From assembly GCA_035772735.1 (NCBI GenBank), contig JASDFA010000006.1, positions 26,887,501 to 26,951,500 on the forward strand: DNA of 64,000 nt. The letters are read 5' to 3'. A model generated the notes under the pieces. It did not search any database. It saw only the letters and a program-made list of their open reading frames with translations, and was not told where the DNA came from. The stretch is from Datura wrightii. Lineage: Eukaryota; Streptophyta; Magnoliopsida; Solanales; Solanaceae. Position numbers and translations under genes: made by a program. Shown here one piece after another: positions 55,486 to 64,000 of the stretch (positions within the stretch are counted from its first letter, which is position 1; each line of letters starts with the position of its first letter).

Positions 55486-56757
55486 CCACTTAAATTTTTA
55501 ACTCTGTCTATTTAATACAACCTTTCTTAGACCTTTTTAATTACAACAATAAAATCATTCCATAAAAAAGTTTAAGTCTTACACTCGTTGTGTTAAGTTT
55601 CTTTAACGATCGGATGGCTCGTTACATTATATACCAATTAAATAATCGTTTATCCCCGTACGGCTCCTCATGTCGTGCAAGAACTTCCTATTGCATCGTT
55701 GTCAAAATCTGTGTGGGATTATATTACCTGCTATTTCTTTCATACCGTGGTCTTACACTTATTCCCCTAGTTTAAACGATGATTCCATTCAATCCTCATC
55801 CCAAGGTTTTAGGGATGCCAACGAGTGTATTACTCGAGTGTTATGCGTGAATTTAATTACTCCATCCATGTGTTCCTATAGAACTCTCCTTATTCATACC
55901 TCAGGACATTTTACGACCCTCTGAGGTACTTGGAACGTCGGACCATCAGTGAATTAGAACAGTCACTGCAGCAATATCTTTTTTGCTGCAGCAAGAATAA
56001 GTTCGCTATAGTGAGACAAAAAAATCATATTAAGAAGTAGAATGGGCAATTTCTGGGTTCATTTCCTATATTTTCCTTCCAACCTTTTGGCAAATCCTCA
56101 CTACCCTCAGGCGATTCTACTCGTTTCTATCAAGTATTATCATTCTCATAACTTAATTACCTTATTTACTGCATAATGACTGCATTTTCATACCTTTATG
56201 CATAGTTTCGAGTTGATGTTGGGGTGGAGAGGATAGTTTCTTTCTATTGTACTAATGGGGTAGATTTCTAAAGCATGCTACTTCCATTTATATTATTAAG
56301 TACTTCGTCTCGTCCTCTATATGCTATTTACTATTTTCATGGGGGTTTTGCTCTCGAAAGGTTTTGGGTGGGGTGATGGTTCAAACTTCTTCGAGCCCTT
56401 AAGGCTTGAATTTTGATTGCAATGGGTTGGATAATGGGTTTTGGGGCATAGGCATGCCCTCCCACTGCCTGATCTATATCAAAATTGAAAAAAAAATTAA
56501 GATTGAAAAACGATTACCATTGATCGGGTCGGAGGTTTTTCTCTGGGGAAGACGGCTTCCGCTGCAACGGGACCCTTTCCGCTACAATAGACTTGCTATA
56601 GCGAACCTCGTCCACTGATGCGGAAACCCATTTGCTATAGTGTATGCACTTAGGCAGAACGTTGTTTACCCTATTTTATTTTACACTCATTTCTTTATTA
56701 TTTCTCTATTGGATAATTCTGCTAATGCACCGATTTTTATAGGATACTACTATTACC
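55486..56757 (+). mobile_element. LTR/leader-like region upstream of the transposon-protein remnant
   Basis: No protein is readable. A ctgcagcaa/gctgcagcaag/cgctatagtg cluster at 55950-56010 is followed by a possible TATA (cctatattttcc, about 56065). A second cluster (ccgctgcaacggg, ccgctacaatag, gctatagcgaac) lies at 56558-56640. The words match those at 13700-13745 and 15826-15895, so this and the left debris may be one old element interrupted by H (inference). Small open frames at 55590-55924 and 56406-56618 have no support. Confidence 0.4.
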
Positions 56758-57970
56758 ATGTCTTCCAACGGTACCCCTCTCGACTACATCAAGTTCATTA
56801 ACGGTCAATGTCAGCGGAGGTACATCGAGTAGGAGGCAATGGGATTAGTGCATGAGCGGGGCTTCATCATGCAGGATGTGGCATAAAAGGCCCCAGAGTT
56901 CTATGCTTGTGTACAAGAGGTGGGATGAAGGCCATTGGTGATGCGACCTTGCTTGGCGAATGAGCAATGGGTGAGGGAGTTATATGCCCACCTTCCCATT
57001 GTGAATTGGTCCCTTCTGAACGCATTCATCTATGTCTGGAGGGTAACCTTTAGTATCAGTGTCGCCTCTATCAATGCAGTGCTGGGGTTACTCAATCCCA
57101 AGAGGATGAGTTTCGAGATAAAGATGTCAACGGAAACAGGAAGTGGCTCGTGGACACACTGATGGTGGAGAACAAGAGGACTTTGACTACTTAAGGCACC
57201 ACCCATACCGACATCAAGGGAACCCATTTCACTATGGAGGCTCGGAGGTGGCTGAATCTCGTGTCGCGACAGATCCATCCTTCCACTAATGTCAGCGATA
57301 TGACCTACCATCGGGCCTTGGTGGTGGCCTGCATCCGGGATCGGATGTTGGTCAATGCTGAAGTACAAATTGTGGAGGAATGGAGGTACTTTGTAGCCAA
57401 AGGTGTGTATAGCTTGCCATTCCCCTCCCTCATCACTATGCTATGTGTTCAGGCAAAAGTGTCCCCAGAGGTAGGGGACTATATGATAGAGTGCGACGTA
57501 CCTTTCGACCCTTTGAGGATGAAAGGTGCATATGGAAGGGGCAGGAAGAAGAGGAAGACCGACTCAAATGATTAGGATAGTGAGGGCCAGGGTGGCAGGC
57601 ACTTTCAAACCTTCTGGTCCATTTGAGCGCATGGAGGTGGAAATCACCGCCATGAGGGAGCTATTGGGTGGGTTTTCCAGAACACCCCATGGTGGCTTCC
57701 ACGGGCTCTAAGGATATACAGGGGGCCATTGCATCTCTAGCCCAGGCCCATGTCGAGCTTCGAGAGAATTTGGAGGCAGAGAAGACGAAGCGACACTCCT
57801 GAAATAAGATGTTTGTTCGCATGTGGAAGGGGGTGAAAAAGATCCTTAAGACCCTCTCTCTTTTCTCCAAGAAACCCCAGGTGTCCCAGAAGGATGCCCG
57901 TCTTGCTTAGCAAGTTTGAGGACAAAGAGGCTAGTGAGTCCGACAATGAGGCCAGTAGTTAGGCATGACT
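56758..57970 (+). pseudogene. Putative plant transposon protein (gag-like) pseudogene
   Basis: Starts at ATG 56758 (MSSNGTPLDYIKF); in-frame stops at 56830 (TAG), 56884 (TAA) and 56926 (TGA). Open text then runs to 57162, with 'WVRELYAHLP', 'VWRVTFSISVASINAVLGL'. After a frame change the frame 57234-57575 has 'WLNLVSRQIHPSTNVSD', 'RALVVACIRDRMLVNAEV' and 'LPFPSLITMLCVQAKV', then a basic tail (GRGRKKRKTDSND). These are the landmarks of the 'putative plant transposon protein' domain family (Pfam PF20167 by memory), abundant in Solanaceae and of unknown biochemical role. A third block (57710-57910) has 'IQGAIASLAQAHVELRENL', probably coiled coil. It is dead by stops and frameshifts. Confidence 0.72.
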
Positions 57971-58375
57971 CTGGTGTACCTCTCTTTCCCTCAGCTTCCC
58001 TTAGTTTATCTTGTTGGTTGCCCTTGTTTGGGCTTGTTAAACAATTTATTTCCTTTTTGCTCATTTTAGATGATTTTGTTTTCTAGATCGATGTACGGGT
58101 GCTTGTTCGGGCATTCAAATGACAAAACGACGTCGTTTTTGTCCCCTTATTAAAAAAAATCTCGCAGTTTATCTATATATCACGCTTATTTCACCACCTT
58201 TAGAAGTTTTCCCAGGACAGGGGAGTTGCATTCTGCATAACGCCCGTCCACTGCAGCGGATCCGCTATGACATACCACTTCTCCCTGTAGCGAGAAGAAA
58301 TCGTCCACAATACATTTATGGAATCGAAAGAAGTGCCAGACTTTTGAGAAAGTTCCATTAATTAGATGTTATTGG
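57971..58375 (+). other. 3' remainder of the same old element
   Basis: No coding support. A last ctgcagcgg/ccgctatgac/ccctgtagcgag group lies at 58250-58295. Confidence 0.35.
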
Positions 58376-58489
58376 TGCCTAACCATCTGTTGTAAATGCT
58401 ATTATCATATATTTTTTTCGTATAGTTTTCGAACATCTTAATCGATCAAATTCAATTCAGATAGTGAAGTCAAAATGACTCTCATAAAG

Positions 58490-58750
58490 TGAAACATGAC
58501 AAGTAAAAGTAAATGAAGAAAATTTACTGTATGTATATCATTAATATGTCACGTGTGTCATTGAATATACAGTGATATACATACAAGATACAAATGAAAT
58601 ACATGTGATGTACCAATGTGTGTCACATGTATCTCGTATGCACATCATGGTATGTCACGTGTATCATTGTACATACAGTGACAGTGACGTATATACGACA
58701 TATACGTGAAATTCAAATGATACATGATGTGTATGTAAATATACCTCATG
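58490..58750. repeat. Degenerate cacgtg/acatgt-type short repeats
   Basis: Words such as gtcacgtgt, acatgtgatgta, gtcacatgtat, tatacgtga and catgatgtgtatgt recur around a 'catacagtgatatacatac' core at about 58568 and 58672 (104 bp apart). Many are self-complementary hexamers (CACGTG, ACATGT). No gene. Confidence 0.5.
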
Positions 58751-60693
58751 TGTATGTCAATGCATGAAAATGCTAAAAGTGTTGACCAATTTTCTGGCAT
58801 TAACTCTGACGATCTTTCTAGGGGAGTGGCAGTGGATGACGATGACAGCAAAGGAGTTTGGGTGGAAATAGTGACAGATAGGGTTTATGAGAAAGAAAAG
58901 AAAAGAAGAAAGAGAAAATATTTAAAATCCCTAATTATATGGGATGTGTTGGAAAATTGTACACACATATTAACCGAATTTTATATGCTTTATAAAATTA
59001 GTATTTTTATATTTTGTAAAGTTAATAGTTTTGCTATAATTATCAACAAGCGTCAATTTTACATCATATAATGAAATTAATATTGCTATATTTTGTAAAG
59101 TTAATATCACTATAATTAGCACTAAGTGCCATTAAAATTGCTATTTATGAAATTTTTCCTATTTAAATTTTTATTTAAATTAGATTCAATCCGTATCAAA
59201 ATAAATTTTATTAGGTTTGATTTTGTCTTTCATATTTAACTTTTACTAATTTTATTTTTTGTTCTTTTTATATTTATGATTTTCTTTTTAGAATCCATTT
59301 TTTAGTCTTTCAGAAGGGTGACCCACACACGAACAGGGGGAAGGGGGGCGGTCGCCCTTAGAATCTAGTTATAAACCGGCGTGGTGCTACTAGATGCTTC
59401 TGATCAATAAAAGACAAAGAGGAGTTCGCCAAAAAGAAAGACCGCCAAAGTAACGACCACCAAGATAGGCATAGTAATTCGATCTTTTGATCACCCATTT
59501 TTTAAAAATTTTTTTGGGGGGACGGCTAGATATCACCATCAATGTATATCTAGCAATAGAATTGTGTAAGAGAACGTACATAAAAAAAGTTTTAACACAC
59601 CGTATATTGTATGTCAAATTGATATCAACAACTACTAACTTGACGAGATAATAAAATTTTTTAGATCCAAACGTATTTCCTATGGGATGAGATAATTTCT
59701 TGAAAATTATTTTTATCTGCAAGAATTCTTTGAATAAGAAACATATTTAAGATAATGCTTATCAAACAAACTCATACAGTAAAAGAATCTAATATCTTTA
59801 AATATTGTTAACTTTTTTTATTATGACTAAAAGATATAGGACAAAAATAACGATGCAAACAAAAAGAGAGTAGGAATTCTCTACAATGATGCTATTGTAG
59901 CAAACTAATTAGAATACAATATAAAGTTTAAATACTTTTAATTTTCATATCTCTGAAAAATAAAATGATAGCAAATGAAAAAATATAAGTTAAATAACAT
60001 CGGATATTTATTTACATCATTTGATGTAAAAATCACATAATTCTAAAGGAAAATATAAAATGAAAAAGGATTAAAACTCTTGAAGAGATGTTAAAGACTA
60101 TGTGAGGTTGTAAAAACTCTTTATGAATCTAAGATAGTACTTTATATGCTAAATCAAAATAGAAAAAATATATCATAAGTAATTTAGTTTTTTTATTTTC
60201 TCAATTTTTATTTTCAAAATTCTGAATTAAAAGATCAATATTTTAAATTTTCCATCCAAATCAGACCGAATACCAAAAGTTTGAATAAATAATCAAATAT
60301 TTTAATTTAGTTTGGCGTTTCGGTTTTACCTAAATACACACTTCGTATTCATCAAGATTTCTATCTGTGAGTCACATTGAAGAGGTCTAGAAAGGCCCAT
60401 TTGCACCAATGGAAGAAAGAAGGGAAAATTACCTAATCAAGATTTTATTTGTTTTCATTAAAATTAAAACGTCTCAATCTGAATATATATTTGAATAATT
60501 AAAATATTAGTTTTAATTTGAATATTTAATGATTAAGACTGCTTATTTTACAACGTCCAAATATATATACTTTATTTATTTGTAAATATAATAAATATAT
60601 AATTTAAATTAAAATAATAATTAAATATTAAAAGAATAGAAATTTAATACAATAAAAATATCATTTGATTAAAAAAATTTTATGTTTGCTAGT
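58751..60693. other. AT-rich intergenic DNA, no gene seen
   Basis: The 107-codon plus frame at 58748-59071 has an acidic then lysine-rich middle but matches nothing I recognise and grades into AT-rich text. A short direct repeat (tattttgtaaagttaatat) occurs near 59011 and 59090. The region 59320-59520 is locally GC-richer (ggggaaggggggcggtcgcc) without a readable product; the 110-codon minus frame there is unsupported. Confidence 0.4.
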
Positions 60694-61180
60694 GGTGGTG
60701 ATAGTTAGTGTTAGTGACTAGTAATAGTAGTGATGATAGTTGTGATGATGGAGGAGATTGGTGTTATAGTGACTGACACATGGTGGTGGCTGATAGAGTT
60801 GGTTGATGTTAGTAGTTGTTGGTGGTGACTGAAGAATGTGTGGTGGTTGATGATATGTTGGTAGTATTTGATGGAAATGCTAATTATAATGGTGAAAGTG
60901 ATTGGTAGTAAGGATTGGTGACAGTGGTGGTAGTGACTGATATTGGTGGCGGAGGTGGTAGAGACGATGACTATGATAGTGGTGATAATGCATACAATTA
61001 TAATAATAAAGCTGGTAGATGTAGTAGTGGTTGACAATACTGATGGTTATCAGTGATGGTTGTGATAAAAAAAATGGTTAATGGTGGTAGTTGGTGGTTG
61101 GCGACAGTGGTGGTGGTTGACAATGGTGGTAATGGTTGTGATGGCAGAGGGGGTTAGTGGTCGTAGAAAGAGTGGTAGTG
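60694..61180. repeat. Degenerate GGT/GAT/AGT trinucleotide-like tract
   Basis: About 490 bp of tggtggt, gatgat, tagtgg and gttggtg words with strong G/T strand bias. The 108-codon minus frame is its translation (runs of T, I, S, H), not a gene. Confidence 0.8.
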
Positions 61181-63380
61181 AAAATTATTTATACAAAAAT
61201 ATCTCTTAATGGCATTAGAACTTTGTTCAAGATTTGAATGATTAAGACATCTTCAGACCAAATAAGTGTTGAAATTTTAGTGTAAATGAATACACTTAAT
61301 AAACTAAGATCTGAACAATTCAGATTTGTACCTTCATTAAATGCAAATAAATGAGCCATAAACAAATTTAAGTCCTCTAATTACCTTCCACAGTGATAGT
61401 TTTAAAATATTATCAAATATAACTACACTTTGAGTATTGTATCAAATCCCCTCTACCCTCATCCCTCTTTTTTCCCCCTCTCCAGATCTACAAAAACATC
61501 TTCTCCCGATTTATGAAAATCACCGAAACCTCCTTCTTTTCACGCAACACAAATACATCACCGGAAAACTGATCGTTCCTAACTTCTGGTGAAAATTACA
61601 GATTCTGATTTGATTCTTTTATTTTGAAGAAGAAAAAGAAATATAGTGAAGATCAAGTTTAAAATTCAGTGAAAAAAAGTAGAAATTTTCTGAGATATCT
61701 TAATTAAGAAACTGAAACCCAATGCTTAAAACTTCTAGTTTTCACTCTGTTTCTGTACCCCTTTTAATTTTTTTCCTACTATATCTAATCACAATTTTAA
61801 AACTGAACATATACAGTGTATTCAATAGATACAAAGTGAATAGATTAAAGCAAATAAATACAATAAATATAGAGTGAATAGATACAGAAACAGAACGAAC
61901 AAATATAACAGATATAGAGCAAACAAATACATAATAAAAAATACAATTCCAAATAATAGTTATGAATCGTAATTATACTATGTATATTCACAAATAATAA
62001 TTATGCTTTAAATTATAATTATTTATGCAAATTTCTTAAAAGAAATAGGTAGACTAGAGTTATTAGTTGTCAACCTTTTAGATACTAATGCAATGTTTCT
62101 ATCTTTTTAACACTTCAATACGTTTTTAAATGGTTCTAAAAGCTTATGTGATGGGATAAATAAAAAAAATTTATTTTCAATTAAAGGTCTTAAATTTAAA
62201 CTCAAAAAAGGGAAAAAAAAGCTCATATAATACGTGAATTCAAATTAAAGAAAAACCTATGAATTTCAAGTATCGTATGGCAAAAAAAATAAAAGGCACT
62301 TTCACAACATCTTACTTAACATAAAGTTCAAACTAGGATCTTATGCTACATAAAATGGATGAATGAGGTAATTGACATAAAAAAATATTAGGTTTCAGAC
62401 AAGGAGATCATAAATCTAAAACATAAAAGCTCCAATCACAGTCATTTCCTTAGACCAAGGAACAAAATTAGATTGGACTTTCTGGACAATACATTTGTCC
62501 TTGGATTAGTTTTTGCTATCTAAAACTCCTTATACAGCATTGACTTTTAAAGCCAAAGAATCTTTATGTTCCTAGAAAAACACGATTAATGGAGTCTTAG
62601 AAGCTTTCGTATGCAAGAATATTGGGTGACACACTCTCTAAATCCATCAAGAATCTCTATGTTGCTCACATGTGTCACCATCTTTTTTTTTTTTATGATG
62701 AATTTTGTTAATCTAAATTCTCACTATTATAATAATGGGAAAAGAATCAAATTTCCCTTTTACTATGCAAAAAAGATCAATTTTACTTTCTGTTATATTA
62801 TTCGTGTAAAAGTATTCTATCATTATTTAAATAGTTTAAATATATTTCTTCTTCGCTAAAACTATCTAAAATGGACATCCAATTTCACGTAACATTGATA
62901 TTTTAATAAAATAAACGTTATGTGACATACTCCAACGTCCCAACCCATTTTATCCTTCCCTATCATAAACTACTTGTACACTCAATCAAGATTTTCGTGA
63001 TGCTTGATTTTCTCTGCCCAACTTTCGGTAGTATTAAATATGTATAGGGTGAGAAGGTTTGAGCCTTTACAGCAACTAATTCCCATTTGAATTTTGCCAG
63101 TTTGAGTCATAATCACAATTCACTACTGGCGGCCCTTTATTGTTGGAGCAGGCTTCGGTTTGGGCCCACTAAACAATGAAAACTTGAATGAGAAAGCTCA
63201 GCCCAGATCACTGTATAAATGGAACGGGCCCATATCTTATGACTTTTTTGTTCAAGTACGTAAAGTCAAAACTTGTGTATGAGTTTGTTAGATCTTCAAG
63301 AGAGCTAGGAAAAAAAACAATTTAATGTACTTGTTTGTGTAGTTATGTGTTAAATTAACCATTGAAGGACATGAAAGGGA
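61181..63380. other. AT-rich intergenic DNA, no gene seen
   Basis: A pyrimidine-rich patch at 61440-61500 resembles a plant leader but leads into no frame. Short 'gatacaaagtgaataga' and 'gatatagagcaaac' variants recur at 61825-61930. GGCCCA/GGGCCC words cluster at 63130-63235 beside 'ctgtataaatgg', a possible TATA (63211-63220). The 82-codon frame 62611-62859 is unsupported. Confidence 0.4.
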
Positions 63381-63382
63381 TA

Positions 63383-63619
63383 CTCCTTCTATTTTAATTT
63401 ATGTGATATTTTTTAAATTTTGAAAGTTAAATAAAATTTTCTTTTACTGTAATCTTTTCAGTTATCAATTGTTGTAACTTATGGTATTTTTACGTAAGTT
63501 TGTAATATGTAGATTTAGTTTCAAAAAGCTTTAAAATTTCATATCCGAAGTCAAGATCAAAATTTAAAAATTTCACTCTTAAAATTCGAAGAATACTATA
63601 TAAATTGAAACAGGAGGAA
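63383..63619. mobile_element. Stowaway-type MITE
   Basis: 237 bp between TA dinucleotides (63381-63382 and 63620-63621). The left end ctccttctattttaattta and the right end read inverted (ttcctcctgtttcaattta) form TIRs. They match the CTCCCTCCGT..CAATTTATGTGA style of plant Stowaway (Tc1/mariner) MITEs. Short internal inverted repeats; no coding capacity. Confidence 0.85.
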
Positions 63620-63621
63620 TA

Positions 63622-64000
63622 ACGTATACACTTTATGTTCAAAATAATACTGGTAATCTAGTACAAGTGTTGATCAATCTAGCCTTCAAGGCTTTTCAAC
63701 CAACTATATAACATCAATCATTAAACTAACCTCCAACTCCTAGCAACTAGTACATAACATCAATTATGTGCAGTACATCAATGTTAAATTAAACTAGTCT
63801 CCAAGATTTTCCCTCAAACAGGCTCATAAACATATATTATAGATTTGTCCTTCAACAAGCACACATGTATATACATAGGTAAAGTATATAGCATCTATGC
63901 ACAAGAAACATTTCTATACCCAAAATAGGCTAAGAGTATAGCCATCGCTTATCTCTAACCTCTTCAACTATCCAAACCCACATAAGCACCTTGGAAATTT
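63622..64000. other. Right window end, no gene seen
   Basis: Words 'caactagtacataacatcaa' and 'cagtacatcaatgttaa' suggest a small degenerate repeat. Nothing coding is visible; a neighbouring gene may begin outside the window. Confidence 0.35.

Noticed and set aside
58748..59071. 107-codon plus frame with an acidic DDDD stretch and a Lys/Arg-rich stretch
   Set aside because: No family resemblance, no neighbouring exon signals, and the second half is AT-rich intergenic text.
59320..59722. GC-richer patch and 110-codon minus frame considered as an organelle DNA insert
   Set aside because: I could not recall any plastid or mitochondrial gene matching it; left as unassigned intergenic DNA.
60711..61037. 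108-codon minus frame rich in Thr, Ile, Ser, His
   Set aside because: It is the translation of a degenerate trinucleotide-like tract; composition follows the repeat.
61440..61700. Pyrimidine-rich tract followed by ATG considered as a 5' UTR of a gene
   Set aside because: No open frame of useful length and no splice-supported continuation follows before AT-rich text.

Overview
The window looks like plant nuclear DNA, most likely from an asterid such as a Solanaceae species (inference, from the Ty3/gypsy families, the plant transposon-protein remnant and the MITE types). I find no intact cellular protein gene, tRNA or rRNA, and nothing prokaryotic. It is an AT-rich, gene-free, transposon-filled interval. 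Almost every open frame longer than about 80 codons belongs to a decayed retroelement.

Layout. 1-2.8 kb: AT-rich DNA with a hAT-type MITE, an ATT microsatellite and a 209-bp tandem duplication. 2.8-11.0 kb: three relatives (T1, T2, T3) of a transposon-like family with long terminal inverted repeats, filled with minisatellites built on ttatgcc/ggcataa words. T3 is a roughly 1-kb foldback palindrome. T1 is split by a solo LTR (5172-7350). 11.0-15.9 kb: old LTR-like debris. 15.9-55.5 kb: a nested set of four long-LTR Ty3/gypsy chromovirus-like elements. 55.5-58.4 kb: an older element carrying a broken 'putative plant transposon protein' frame. 58.4-64 kb: AT-rich intergenic DNA with simple repeats and a Stowaway-type MITE.

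The nest is resolved to the base by target-site duplications (TSDs). Element H (15906-55480, minus strand, TSD TGGGC) was hit by element A (18559-29973, plus, TSD TCATC) and by element B (31379-50063, minus, TSD AGAAC). Element C (37422-47210, plus, TSD CATGG) then landed inside the gag of B. A carries two later inserts of its own: a solo LTR in its leader (21365-22951, TSD CGCAC) and a 628-bp piece in its 5' LTR that ends in a group II intron domain V-like hairpin resembling the plastid petD intron. After subtracting inserts, each element is about 9-10 kb, with LTRs of about 1.9-2.4 kb, a Met-tRNA type primer-binding site, a polypurine tract, gag with zinc knuckle, and PR-RT-RNase H-IN ending in a GPY/F and chromodomain-like tail. 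A and H are relatives. B, C and the 5172-7350 solo LTR form a second related group. All coding frames carry stops or frameshifts, so none looks autonomous.

The most interesting unexplained pattern is in the LTRs. In the families here the U3 holds a 100-400 bp GC-rich cluster of short near-perfect palindromes lying upstream of the TATA box, and each family uses a different palindromic word.
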